This document shows, piece after piece, positions 8,686-16,877 of a DNA stretch of 64,000 nucleotides. Source of the DNA: Halalkalibacter alkaliphilus (lineage in GTDB: Bacteria > Bacillota > Bacilli > Bacillales > Bacillaceae_D). The stretch lies in contig NZ_JAKRYL010000018.1 in assembly GCF_023555415.1 (NCBI RefSeq), positions 27,293 to 91,292 on the forward strand, in the 5' to 3' direction. Both the position numbers and the translations under genes were made by a program. Below the pieces are notes generated by a model. That model was not told the origin of the DNA, did no database searches, and worked only from the letters and a program-made list of their open reading frames with translations. Positions within the stretch are counted from its first letter, which is position 1. Every line of letters begins with the position of its first letter.

Positions 8686-9108
8686 TCAGCTTTTTCCTTC
8701 TAGATCTAATTCCTCTAATAAATGATCAATACTTTTATCAAAAGTGAAAAAATAAGGTGTATTATTTTTATCAAAAATCAACAAAAGTGGAGAATCATTA
8801 GATGGAATGATAAATATCACTTCACTGACTGAAGTTTGTACCCAATCATTTGTTAGTGATATAGATTGTTCAAGTGGTACTCGGACTAACTTTCCTTTTT
8901 GGGGCATAGGTTTGAACTTCTTATAAATATCGTTTATATTTTCAAGGTACATTTCTGTTATTGATAAAATGGATGTATTAACTGGAAGTGTACTTATAAT
9001 TTTATCATGCTCAATGTCATAAACTTCTACAATATTGTCTTCTTTAGCATGAATGTGTATTGGAATTAGTAACATAATGACTAAGAATACGAAAAAAGCT
9101 TTATACAA
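8686..9108 (-). CDS. Secreted hypothetical protein
   Basis: About 140 residues. I prefer the TTG at 9108, because AAAGGGGTG lies 6 bases before it; the ATG at 9126 would read through that ribosome site. A signal peptide (YKAFFVFLVIMLLIPIHIHA, cleavage after A) precedes a mature domain of about 120 residues with mixed strands and no cysteine. No family recognised. It is alone between the SASP gene and a divergent small membrane gene. Confidence 0.6.
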   Translation of the reverse strand: MYKAFFVFLVIMLLIPIHIHAKEDNIVEVYDIEHDKIISTLPVNTSILSITEMYLENINDIYKKFKPMPQKGKLVRVPLEQSISLTNDWVQTSVSEVIFIIPSNDSPLLLIFDKNNTPYFFTFDKSIDHLLEELDLEGKS

Positions 9109-9289
9109 AGATAGCACCCCTTTCAATGGTAATATAACCAGAGTAAGAACAATTACTCGGATCTTACATTGAAATCATACATGTCTAACATCAGAATTTG
9201 GTTGATCTGTATAATTTACAAAAAATTCTACAAATTTAGTTCTGAGTATGGTAAGATGAACCAAAATATTAAAAAGTGGAGGTTTTAGT

Positions 9290-9475
9290 GTGGATGACTT
9301 GGTATTTGCCGTTACCATTCTTGGTAGCTTGGTCATTTTTGGTTGTTTTGCTTGGCTTTTCGCATCATTAGGAAAACGTATCCATTTTGAAGAAAAAGAA
9401 GCTAGAAAAGACCTAACATACGAAACAAATCCATTTGCAGGGTCTGCGAAAAATACATACAGGAAGTGGAAGTAA
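9290..9475 (+). CDS. Small single-helix membrane protein
   Basis: 61 residues from a GTG start behind GGAGG. One hydrophobic segment (about residues 4-29) and a charged cytosolic tail (KRIHFEEKEARKDLTYETNPFAG) suggest an N-out or N-in single-pass protein. A strong terminator follows 26 bases after the stop. No family recognised. Confidence 0.65.
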   Translation: MDDLVFAVTILGSLVIFGCFAWLFASLGKRIHFEEKEARKDLTYETNPFAGSAKNTYRKWK

Positions 9476-9500
9476 GGTCACAACTGGATTTATAGAGATT

Positions 9501-9536
9501 GATAAAAGCCTAAACAGTTTTGTTTAGGCTTTTATC
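9501..9536 (+). terminator. Intrinsic terminator
   Basis: A 15-bp perfect stem (GATAAAAGCCTAAAC / GTTTAGGCTTTTATC), with the T-run inside the 3' arm. Confidence 0.85.
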
Positions 9537-9660
9537 GTGCGCAAATTGCTGTAATGTTTTTAATGGTTAAGAACTTATTTTAGGATTAATCGCGCTGCAA
9601 AATGGTTTTTCGTTTATAATGATAGGCAAAAGAAAGAGATGTAAAGGATGAATATGAGAA

Positions 9661-10608
9661 ATGAATGTGATAAAGCCAATGAGCTATCTTTATACCTATT
9701 CATGCCATGAAGACGAACGAGATTTATGTAACATGGAAATGAGGTCTTTTTTCGGATCGGATACAAATGAATCGATAAAGATAAGCAAAGTGAAAATTGA
9801 TCCAAGCAGAAGTCCATTTATGAAGGAACGACTTGATATTATCTATAGAGGGAGAACAGTTGAAGAGTTAGCAAAACAAATAGATGGTTTCAAAATAGAC
9901 GAGTCATTCAAAGTCATCTTTGTGAAAAATCCTTCTCATTCAAATAAGGAGGCTGTTCGCTTTGATATGAGGAGGGAAATAGAGCGTAAAATAGGTATTT
10001 TAATAAAAGGCGAAGTGGACCTTATTCATCCAACTGTGTTATTTGGGATTGTGAAAGTAGACGGAGAGTGGATTTTTGGGAGATATTATAAAAGTGAAGC
10101 CGTGTGGTTACAGCAACAAAATAAGCCTCATCAGTATTCAACAGCGTTAAGTACCCGTGTCGCAAGAGCTGTAGTAAATATCGCTGTCCCTAATTCAACT
10201 GGGATAAAAGCGATTGATCCTTGCTGTGGAATTGGAACCGTACTAGTAGAGGCTCTATCAATGGGAATTCATATTGTTGGAAGAGATATTAATCCACTTG
10301 TGCTGCCTGGTACTCGAGAAAACATCGCTTATTTTGGTTTTCATACAGAAGTAACTCTTGGAGACATAAAAGATGTGACAGAGAGTTATGATGTTGCGAT
10401 TATTGATATGCCTTATAACCTTTGTTCAGTCATAACATCAGAAGAAAAACTAGAACTGATCCAAAGCGCTCGTACATTTTCAAAAAAAGTAGTGATCGTT
10501 ACAATAGAGCCCATCGATTCGGTGATTGAAGAGGCTGGCTTTGAGATCGTTGATCGATGTGTTGCAAAAAAAGGCTCATTTTCTAGGGAGATTATTGTTT
10601 GTCAGTAA
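9661..10608 (+). CDS. TRM11-like SAM-dependent RNA methyltransferase
   Basis: 315 residues. The C-terminal Rossmann domain has the SAM site DPCCGIGTVLVEAL (about residues 184-197), the second acidic position in GRDINP, and the catalytic motif IIDMPYNLCS, of the D/N-P-P-Y class that methylates exocyclic amines (UPF0020/TRM11 group; N2-guanosine in tRNA or rRNA in studied members). The N-terminal 150 residues correspond to the divergent RNA-binding part; a full THUMP domain is not evident. The ribosome site is poor, so the start could be the ATG at 9679. No operon. Confidence 0.75.
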   Translation: MNVIKPMSYLYTYSCHEDERDLCNMEMRSFFGSDTNESIKISKVKIDPSRSPFMKERLDIIYRGRTVEELAKQIDGFKIDESFKVIFVKNPSHSNKEAVRFDMRREIERKIGILIKGEVDLIHPTVLFGIVKVDGEWIFGRYYKSEAVWLQQQNKPHQYSTALSTRVARAVVNIAVPNSTGIKAIDPCCGIGTVLVEALSMGIHIVGRDINPLVLPGTRENIAYFGFHTEVTLGDIKDVTESYDVAIIDMPYNLCSVITSEEKLELIQSARTFSKKVVIVTIEPIDSVIEEAGFEIVDRCVAKKGSFSREIIVCQ

Positions 10609-10924
10609 CAAATTTAATATTCGAGAATGGCTTTTTTCATTGCGAATAAGGTACTTGACCACATTTTTTGAAAGTAGTTTAGAACAAGCTTTTCATGAGT
10701 TCGCTGAACTGATGGGAAGCTTCTTCTTCCATATCAACAGTTTAATGAGCATAACGGTTCTGATGGCCATGTTAATGGATTAGAGCGTCTGTTAAAACTG
10801 AGCAAAGTAAAAAAGAGCAGGTAGTAACGGATAAACGGGATTAGAGAAGAAATGGAAGTAATCCTTTCCACTTCTTCTTTAGAATAGCGCATATATGTGT
10901 CTGTATATACTTACACATAACTAA
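10609..10924. other. Gene-poor gap with a possible decayed frame
   Basis: No complete gene. A 38-codon open stretch at 10708-10824 (plus) reads like protein (DGKLLLPYQQFNEHNGSDGH) but has stops upstream and no start, so it may be a remnant. At about 10846-10880 an imperfect hairpin (GAAGAAATGGAA / TTCCACTTCTTC) could terminate cotJC from the minus strand. Confidence 0.35.
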
Positions 10925-11494
10925 TTAGAATATTTTCTTTTTATCCCGATCCTCTTTTAATATCTCAACAGCTTCTTTAAAACGTTGGGCGTGAACAATT
11001 TCTCTTTCTCTTAGAAACCTTAATCCATCATTTAAATCCGGATCGTCTGACATATCAATAATCCATTGATAAGTTGCCCTTGCTTTTTCTTCTGCCGCAA
11101 TATCTTCGTACAAATCAGCGATTGGATCGCCTTTGGCTTGAATATAGGTTGCAGTCCAGGGGGAGCCTGCTGCATTTTGGTAAAATAAGGCTTTGTCATG
11201 ATTTACATAGTGATCTGCTAATCCAGCTTCTTTCATTTGTTCAGGAGTAGCATCTTTGGTTAACTTATAAATCATTGTTGCAATCATTTCTAAATGCGCA
11301 AATTCTTCCGTACCTATATCTGTTAATAAACCAATTACTTTTTCAGGAATCGTGTACCTTTGATTTAAATAACGTAAAGCAGCTGCTAACTCACCATCTG
11401 CGCCACCATACTGTTCAATTAAGTATTTGGCCAAAGTTGGGTTACATGTACTAACTTTCACTGGATATTGCAATTTCTTTTCATAAATCCACAA
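10925..11494 (-). CDS. cotJC: Spore coat protein CotJC, manganese-catalase family
   Basis: 189 residues with the ferritin-like four-helix dimanganese fold: the Glu/His ligand pattern is visible in GGADGELAAALRYL, EEFAHLEMIATMI and EIVHAQRFKEAVE, with EEKARATYQWIID between. Homologs form part of the inner spore coat; catalase activity is possible but unproven for most. It is the last gene of cotJABC, 24 bases after cotJB. Family expression is mother-cell specific (sigma-E). Confidence 0.93.
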   Translation of the reverse strand: MWIYEKKLQYPVKVSTCNPTLAKYLIEQYGGADGELAAALRYLNQRYTIPEKVIGLLTDIGTEEFAHLEMIATMIYKLTKDATPEQMKEAGLADHYVNHDKALFYQNAAGSPWTATYIQAKGDPIADLYEDIAAEEKARATYQWIIDMSDDPDLNDGLRFLREREIVHAQRFKEAVEILKEDRDKKKIF

Positions 11495-11518
11495 GAAAAC
11501 CTACCCCCTCTGATGATG

Positions 11519-11785
11519 TTATAACTCCCATGGCCAGGGCGACTCGTTCCAATTCCATGGATAGCTGCTATAACTGTTCCCATACTGTTGTAGTGGACCA
11601 TAAATTTTTTCAATTTCTATTTTTAGTCGTTGTCTGACTTCGGACATTTGATTAAATTGTTGTATTGCATCCATATCATTTGGATGTGTGTCTAGATATA
11701 ATGTTAAATCGACTAAAACAAAATCAACTGCTTGCAGTTCTTCCATAAGCTTGTAAAACTGAGGTGGCAATTGTTTTTGACTCAT
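11519..11785 (-). CDS. cotJB: Spore coat protein CotJB
   Basis: 88 residues. The N-terminal helix pair has the CotJB pattern QAVDFVLVDLTLYLDTHP, and the C-terminus is Tyr/Trp/Pro-rich (YPWNWNESPWPWEL). The ATG overlaps the stop of cotJA by 4 bases, indicating translational coupling. CotJB assembles with CotJC in the coat; no enzymatic motif is present. Confidence 0.92.
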   Translation of the reverse strand: MSQKQLPPQFYKLMEELQAVDFVLVDLTLYLDTHPNDMDAIQQFNQMSEVRQRLKIEIEKIYGPLQQYGNSYSSYPWNWNESPWPWEL

Positions 11786-12015
11786 GTTGTATAGCCCTCC
11801 CTTTTTTCATAAGGACCATAATAGGGATCATAAAAATACTTCCAAAGTGTTCCTTTTTGTAATGCCTCATGAGGAGAAAATTGTGGTAAGTTAGGCGGTT
11901 GAAAAGTAAGGTATAAGTTGGGGGCAGTTACAAATGTCTTAACTGTTATCGGTGGGCAAGGGTTAAATGGACTTACATAAGGGTAATATTGTTTTCTAGT
12001 TGTGAAATAGTCCAT
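11782..12015 (-). CDS. cotJA: Spore coat associated protein CotJA
   Basis: 77 residues, rich in Tyr and Pro, with the family segment YVSPFNPCPPITVKTF and the C-terminal ALQKGTLWKYFYDPY. GGAGG lies 8 bases before the ATG. First gene of the coat operon. No clear sigma-E promoter could be read upstream with confidence. Confidence 0.9.
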   Translation of the reverse strand: MDYFTTRKQYYPYVSPFNPCPPITVKTFVTAPNLYLTFQPPNLPQFSPHEALQKGTLWKYFYDPYYGPYEKREGYTT

Positions 12016-12240
12016 TACAGTACGCCTCCTTAAGTTAATAAACGATCATTTGAAATATATGTAAAATGTGCTTATCCCTTTCCATGAAATTTAAGCGATC
12101 AATTTTAGGCAATTTTTAAGCTCATCGTATTCTTTAAAACATTTATTATTTGACTATTGTAAAAAGCACAGTAGTTGAATATGTGTAACATATCAATAGT
12201 TACACTTTTCGGAAGCTCCTAAACTAATCCTTCGCAGGGT

Positions 12241-12450
12241 TTGATCTATGGTATGATCTGCGGTGTCCGAGTGGAAGACATCGAAGAAGCAACGATGCAG
12301 AAAATTCGCACAAATGTTTCAATAGAAGTGATTTCACAGGTTTTAAATATAATTCTAAAATATTTATTCAAATTGATTAAAGAGCAGGTGTTGATCATCA
12401 TTTTTCAACGCTTGCTCTTCTATTTTTATTGTGAAACTCTTCACTTATAG
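12241..12450 (+). pseudogene. Unrecognised decayed fragment
   Basis: The first part (GVRVEDIEEATMQKIRTN) looks like the end of a real protein, then the frame turns into low-complexity hydrophobic sequence that runs through the terminator hairpin at 12381. There is no ribosome site. I read it as the tail of a lost gene; identity unknown. Confidence 0.3.
12381..12425 (+). terminator. Terminator-like hairpin
   Basis: AGAGCAGGTGTTGA pairs with TCAACGCTTGCTCT (12 of 14 paired), followed by TCTATTTTTATT. Confidence 0.7.
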
Positions 12451-12631
12451 TAACGGTATCAAAAACATAATCGTTTTTAGCTAATAAATCATTTTTGTGA
12501 AGTGAAAATCTAGGGAAAAAGACAAGACTCTTTACTTTTAAGATCAATTTCCAAGGTTTGGGAGGATAGGCAAACTACCAAAAGTACTTCAGGCAATAAG
12601 TTACTTGTATAAGCCAAAAGGGGGTGAGAAA

Positions 12632-13094
12632 ATGGGTAGGCGAATCAAACATACGTCACGTGGAGGAGTTAGCAAGGCTCATGCTGGCGGAGGCAATCGG
12701 TGAGGAAGCTGAAGGGATGGAGTTGGTAGGAACAGTTGTGGCCAATCGGGTTGAGCCAGACTGTGATCCGGACTTCAAAAATTTGCGCAATATCAGACAT
12801 GCTTTCAATCAAACCATACCGGGAACTGGAATTCCTCACTTCGATCCTGTTTTAAATGGATCATTGTATACACAGCGTCCCACAGAAGAAGACCTCCAAA
12901 GGGCCAGGAATTTGTTACAAGGACTTAGGAATCCTCGAGCCAGAAATGAATTTGTGGTTTTTTAATCCAAGCCGGGGCAAACATACCGAGATCCTTGTAC
13001 CCCTACGATGCCAAGATCCCCTATGACTCAGTTAGAATTTTGCAAAAATCAATGCTTCTATGTCGCTGATCCGGGCTACTGCCCAGAGTTTTAA
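12632..13094 (+). pseudogene. Frameshifted spore cortex hydrolase (CwlJ/SleB type)
   Basis: The pieces add up to one hydrolase_2 domain of roughly 150 residues. ATG at 12632 with AAAGGGGGTG gives MGRRIKHTS; near 12660 the frame must change to continue as VEELARLMLAEAIGEEAEG, with the catalytic-type Glu. At 12948-12970 a +1 and a -1 shift are needed to read LWFFNPKPGQTYRDPC; without them the frame hits TAA at 12963. The end (QLEFCKNQCFYVADPGY) is in the original frame. Such enzymes cleave spore peptidoglycan during germination. Three shifts point to a pseudogene, or to local sequence errors. Confidence 0.7.
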
Positions 13095-13123
13095 AGATGA
13101 AATAATAAGGAGATGATCTTCTC

Positions 13124-13213
13124 ATGACTTGTGGAAACTCTAGATATTATCCAGTGAACAATTACCCAGGTTATCCAAATAATTTTCAATGTTACAGCCT
13201 GTATACTAGTTAA
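13124..13213 (+). CDS. 29-residue Tyr/Asn-rich spore-type peptide
   Basis: A short gene behind AAGGAGATGAT, 29 bases after the cortex hydrolase remnant. The peptide is rich in Tyr, Asn, Pro and has two Cys (TCGNSRYYPVNNYPGYPNN). Composition resembles small coat proteins. It might be the truncated start of a GerQ-like partner, since cwlJ and gerQ are neighbours in many Bacilli, but this is inference. Confidence 0.45.
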   Translation: MTCGNSRYYPVNNYPGYPNNFQCYSLYTS

Positions 13214-13292
13214 TCGTTATTAAGATTGATGTCAGAATAAATTTGTTCATTGTTAGTCCTTTACTCAGGGGACATTTCTTAATGTTAACATG

Positions 13293-13609
13293 TTAACCAA
13301 GGGAAAACGACCAATGAGCCTCTCCTGTATAATATGAGTTTTCAAAAATGAAATCGTGTGTTTCTAAATTTTCAATTTCAAAGTTCACTTTCTCTTCATA
13401 TAATTCTGCTGCTTTCACCGTAATCGTTGAAACTATTTTTGATTTGTTAACCTCACTCTTGACTGGGCTTTACCGTATTAGTTCAACAATTTCATGTACT
13501 TAGTTAGGAACTTAAAATCCATTTCCGAGTGATTAAACATCGATACATGAAGTAATAAGTTTAGGCTACCGCCAAGATATAATGTCTTATGAAAAGGACC
13601 GAAGCGGTT
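13293..13609 (-). pseudogene. Decayed minus-strand gene, unknown family
   Basis: Two protein-like stretches in different frames: 13609-13478 (RFGPFHKTLYLGGSLNLLLH, ending in a stop) and 13469-13293 (KIVSTITVKAAELYEEKVNF, ending GEAHWSFSLG). Neither has a start codon. They probably belong to one gene broken by a frameshift and stops. The family is not recognised. The rest of the 13.2-13.76 kb gap shows nothing else. Confidence 0.4.
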
Positions 13610-13757
13610 TTAGTGTGTTTAAGATTTTTCCAAATCTTCCTTTGGTAACGTTGGTAACTTTTGATGTCTAGATTAAAATTACCATTCTAGTTAATATAAC
13701 AATGTAAGATATATCACACACCATCTGATAGAACAATTTCATACTGTTCATTCCTTT

Positions 13758-13845
13758 ATAAACGGCAAAATCGTTGAAAGACGATGACGCAAAGCCCATG
13801 TGCCTAAGGTAAGTTTTATTACTAAGGTTGACAGGTTGCTAAAGA
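13758..13845 (+). ncRNA. Cyclic di-GMP-I (GEMM) riboswitch aptamer
   Basis: Diagnostic elements appear in order: GGCAAA, a P2 hairpin ATCGTT-GAAA-GACGAT with a GNRA tetraloop, the junction GACGCAAAGCC, then GCCTAAGG and a closing TGACAGGTTGC that pairs with the 5' GGCAA. This is the signature of class I c-di-GMP aptamers. It sits about 155 bases before a WxL surface-protein gene and directly before a terminator hairpin, so it should set expression of the WxL operon according to c-di-GMP. Confidence 0.85.
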
Positions 13846-13927
13846 ATGAAAAGGAGTAGTTACTTTATACTTCCTTTCAATTCTTACCATAATTAGATTT
13901 AAAGTTCTTGGTGAGAATTTTTTTTAT
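13846..13927 (+). terminator. Riboswitch expression platform
   Basis: The terminator stem AATTCTTACCA (13879-13889) pairs with TGGTGAGAATT and is followed by eight T. Its 5' arm overlaps a competing hairpin, GAATGAAAAGGAGTA with TACTTCCTTTCAATTC (13843-13882). The two cannot form together, the layout expected for a transcription-attenuation switch. Whether ligand turns the genes on or off cannot be read with certainty. Confidence 0.75.
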
Positions 13928-13999
13928 GCCTAAAAAGAGGATAAAGGTGAGTGAGGTATAGATTATCTCAAAAATTTACCTTCAAAGGGGATATTTCAA

Positions 14000-14560
14000 T
14001 TGAAAAAATTAGTAACTGTTCTATCTGTATTCACACTGTCTTTTGGTGTATTTGCTAGTACTTCATTCGCCGCATCAGAAACTTCCGGAACTGCTCAATT
14101 TTCTGGAGGAAGTTTAAATATAGAGGTGCCAGCTTCGACAACCTTTACTAGTTTGCAATTAAGTGGTACAGTTCAAACGACAACTGCTAACTTAGATAAC
14201 CTAACAGTAGTAGACTCTACAGGGTCTGGAAACGGCTGGAATGTCAAAGTAACTGCATCACCTTTACAAAGAACAACTGATCAGTATACTTTACCAGAAA
14301 ATTCAATGAGACTTTTAGCACCAACTGTAACTGCTGGTGAAGGGTCTTCTAGTGAAAGTGCAATTGTAACAAACGGTGGAGTGATTGATAACAGCTTGGG
14401 TGTATTGCTACTTAATGCCCCTGAAGCAGAAGGAAAAGGGACTTTCAATACTTCATTCGCTGAAAATGCTTTATCTTTAACGTTAAGCCCAGATACGGCA
14501 TTAGCTGGAGAGTATAGTACTACACTTACTTGGAACGTTGTATCAGGTCCAGCTAATTAA
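14000..14560 (+). CDS. WxL-domain surface protein
   Basis: 186 residues from a TTG start with AAAGGGG 9 bases upstream. A Sec signal peptide ends at about residue 24 (ASTSFAA). The mature protein is a single WxL-type domain: first motif GSGNGWNVKV, second YSTTLTWNVVSGP at the C-terminus, both with Val at the usual Leu position. WxL domains bind peptidoglycan or WxIP partners non-covalently on the cell wall. It heads a c-di-GMP-switched operon with a DUF916 protein and a second WxL protein. A terminator follows at once, so it is probably made in excess over the downstream genes. Confidence 0.85.
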   Translation: MKKLVTVLSVFTLSFGVFASTSFAASETSGTAQFSGGSLNIEVPASTTFTSLQLSGTVQTTTANLDNLTVVDSTGSGNGWNVKVTASPLQRTTDQYTLPENSMRLLAPTVTAGEGSSSESAIVTNGGVIDNSLGVLLLNAPEAEGKGTFNTSFAENALSLTLSPDTALAGEYSTTLTWNVVSGPAN

Positions 14561-14580
14561 TAAATATAATATCCAAACAG

Positions 14581-14611
14581 CAGCCATGTTAAAAACATGG
14601 TTGTTTTTTTT
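14581..14611 (+). terminator. Terminator/attenuator inside the WxL operon
   Basis: CAGCCATGTT pairs with AACATGGTTG (3-base loop), then ten T. It lies between the first WxL gene and the DUF916 gene, so downstream expression needs read-through or a separate promoter. Confidence 0.9.
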
Positions 14612-14668
14612 ATAATAAATAAAATGCACATTATTTTGGATAGACTATCGGTGGAAAGGAGTGATTGT

Positions 14669-15712
14669 GTGACAGGTCGTATTTTATCTGTATTAGTAAC
14701 TTTTTCTCTTGTTTTTAGTGTGTTTAACACTAGTCTACTCTTAAATAGAATCCATGCTCAAGAAGAAATGGATTCGCCTTTTGTCATAGAACCCATTTTG
14801 CCAGATAACCAAATAGAAGGGGTAAGCGGTTACTATCACATACAAGTGAAACCAGGTGAAGATCAAACGATATATGCGCGTATAAAAAACAAACGTGATC
14901 ATAATATTACTGTTCATATACTTCCAATAAACTCTTACACGGCCCCTACTGGGGGAATTTTGTATGAAGAGAGTTTAGAATTAGACGATACTAAGATTTT
15001 GGACGGCTCCATCATTATGTCAGAGTTGCTTCTGGTGGATCCATTCATTGAATTAAATGCAAATGAATCATTAGAAGTTCCAATACATATTGCAGTTCCT
15101 GAAACAGACAAAGGTACTTTTTTAGGAGGTCTTTTATTTGCATCTATCGGTGAAGATACACTGGAGGAGATAAATTCACACGAGGAAGGAGATATCGGAT
15201 TTATTATTCGAAATGAAATAACGTATACTTTGGCAGTACAACTAGATTTGCCTAATATATCTGCCCCTAATTTTAGCATTGATAATGTAGGAATTAATGT
15301 TCGTCCATCTGGACCTGAGTTGTTTATGGAGTTAACCAACGATGCTCAAATGATATTAAGAGGCACTCATGGTAATTATAGAGTAGAAAATAATAGTGGA
15401 GAAGAGTTATTTAAGGGTGAGATTGAATCGTTTACAATGGTTCCAAAAACAGCAATAAGATACCCAGTTACATGGGATTATGCTACATTTGAACCAGGTG
15501 TTTATAATGTTTTAATAACAGCAAATGTACTTGGAGAAGACATAATAGCAGAGAGAACATTTGAAATTGAAGGAGAACAAATAAATGAATTTGAAGAAAT
15601 ACGAGAAGATGCGCCCGAACCTGTTCCAATAAGCATTCCTTGGTGGGTGTGGGCGATTGGAGGTATTATCATTGCAGGCTTCTTTTATTGGCTAGGAACT
15701 AGACGTAAATAA
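14669..15712 (+). CDS. DUF916-DUF3324 protein (WxL-interacting protein)
   Basis: 347 residues from the GTG at 14669, chosen because AAAGGAGTGATT precedes it and because an upstream extension would run through the terminator at 14581. Order: signal sequence (to about residue 30), DUF916 (about 35-150, FVIEPILPDNQ, GYYHIQVKPGE), DUF3324 (about 160-290, with GTHGNYRVENNSGEELFKGE), and a C-terminal membrane helix with basic tail (WWVWAIGGIIIAGFFYWLGT). Family members sit on the membrane, face the wall and bind WxL proteins. Flanked by two WxL genes, it is the scaffold of this surface module. Confidence 0.87.
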   Translation: MTGRILSVLVTFSLVFSVFNTSLLLNRIHAQEEMDSPFVIEPILPDNQIEGVSGYYHIQVKPGEDQTIYARIKNKRDHNITVHILPINSYTAPTGGILYEESLELDDTKILDGSIIMSELLLVDPFIELNANESLEVPIHIAVPETDKGTFLGGLLFASIGEDTLEEINSHEEGDIGFIIRNEITYTLAVQLDLPNISAPNFSIDNVGINVRPSGPELFMELTNDAQMILRGTHGNYRVENNSGEELFKGEIESFTMVPKTAIRYPVTWDYATFEPGVYNVLITANVLGEDIIAERTFEIEGEQINEFEEIREDAPEPVPISIPWWVWAIGGIIIAGFFYWLGTRRK

Positions 15713-15786
15713 TATTTCCTTATTTTACCGTATAATTTGGCAATTTATTTGAGATATAATGATAGCATTAATTGGAGGTGCTGCCA

Positions 15787-16395
15787 TTGTATCCACTAAG
15801 TACCAAGAGTAGGGGAGTTTTGGTAACTTTAATACCTATAGTTTTTATATTTTTGTTATATGCAAATTCTTCTCAAGTAAAATCTCAAAATACTTCTGTG
15901 AAATTTGCTATTTCTAGCGGGACTCTAAACGTAGAATCATCACAAGAGGTCGTGACCCTTAGAATGGAAAAAGGGGAAGATAAGGCTTATGGCAATGCAG
16001 GTTCATTAACTATCGTTGATGCTACTGGTTCAGGTTCTGGCTGGGGACTATCACTTAAAATCATGCCAATGATAGAAATTGGATTGCCTAAAGAAGTAAG
16101 TAGTAAGTGGTCTCCAGGGGATTTGTCATTAATAACTCAAGAAGCAAAAATTCGAGCAGGTGAAGGGTCATCAGAATCTCCACAATGGTTCGGAAACAGA
16201 ACATATGAAATTAGTGAAAGTGTTCCGACGAAAATCCTTTCTGCAAGTCCGGGCGAAGGGATGGGGACTTATCATATTGATTTTGGGGCCGATTCATTAA
16301 AGTTCAGTCATTCACCAAGCCAGCATAATACAAATACTGATACATATTATCAAACTACTTTGGTATGGAATATAGTAAGTGGACCATATTACTGA
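15787..16395 (+). CDS. Second WxL-like surface protein, N-terminally anchored
   Basis: 202 residues from the TTG at 15787 (GGAGGTG 6 bases before). The N-terminus has one hydrophobic segment (VLVTLIPIVFIFLLYA) without an obvious cleavage site, so it may stay membrane-anchored or be secreted. The WxL pattern repeats that of the first gene: SLTIVDATGSGSGWGLSLKI and YYQTTLVWNIVSGP at the extreme C-terminus. It also shares GEGSSES with gene one. It is the third gene of the module, 74 bases after the DUF916 gene. Confidence 0.8.
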   Translation: MYPLSTKSRGVLVTLIPIVFIFLLYANSSQVKSQNTSVKFAISSGTLNVESSQEVVTLRMEKGEDKAYGNAGSLTIVDATGSGSGWGLSLKIMPMIEIGLPKEVSSKWSPGDLSLITQEAKIRAGEGSSESPQWFGNRTYEISESVPTKILSASPGEGMGTYHIDFGADSLKFSHSPSQHNTNTDTYYQTTLVWNIVSGPYY

Positions 16396-16535
16396 GGCTT
16401 TATTCCGGGTTAACTATCATAATCACCACCAGAGGTCCCTTCACATGTTGGCTGGATGTGATGTCTTTCTTTAAGAGACTGTCTGCGTTAATGGTTTCTT
16501 CATATATCCTAACTTGACATAAACCAAATACAGGT

Positions 16536-16702
16536 TCTAGGGAATGACTTCGAAGCTGTGCTAGAGAAATGTGATAACACTAAAGGCACCTCATAGCCTC
16601 GGATTCCTTAGTGTCAAGGGCGATCGCAGGAAGGGTGGAGCCTTATCCATGGAATCGGAGGCTAGACTTCTGGTGGGATAGCTAAGGATTTTGGTTTTTT
16701 AT
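16536..16702 (+). ncRNA. Candidate structured non-coding RNA
   Basis: No open frame, but dense pairing: TCTAG (16536) with CTAGA (16561); ACACTAAAGG (16577) with CCTTAGTGT (16606); TAGCCTCGGATTCC (16594) with GGAATCGGAGGCTA (16651), 13 of 14 pairs; and TAAGGA (16683) able to pair with TCCTTA (16605), just before GGTTTTTT. The last two pairings compete, as in a switch. Size is about 170 nt. I could not match it to a family with confidence; raiA RNA is one candidate to test, as a guess. Confidence 0.5.
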
Positions 16703-16825
16703 TAAGTATTACTGTCTCGGGAGAATAAAAACTCTGCTACTATTGCAATACCATACGAATTGACTAATTATCGCATCATTCCTGCTAGTTTGTCGCGGAC
16801 AATTATTTGAAGTTGTTAAACTTGG

Positions 16826-16849
16826 TTGTGGATTATTTATAATCCACAA
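16826..16849. repeat. Perfect 11-bp inverted repeat
   Basis: TTGTGGATTAT and ATAATCCACAA around a TT centre, in the gap between the candidate RNA and the spoIIP remnant. It has no T-run, so it may be a binding site or a remnant. Confidence 0.5.
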
Positions 16850-16877
16850 AACATATCGACGGCATAGCCATAACTAA

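Noticed and set aside
10526..10783. Plus-strand 85-codon frame at the end of the methyltransferase gene
   Set aside because: It overlaps the methyltransferase in another frame, has no ribosome site and no family pattern.
14935..15339. Minus-strand 134-codon frame
   Set aside because: It lies antisense to the DUF916 gene, whose motifs and start signals are clear.
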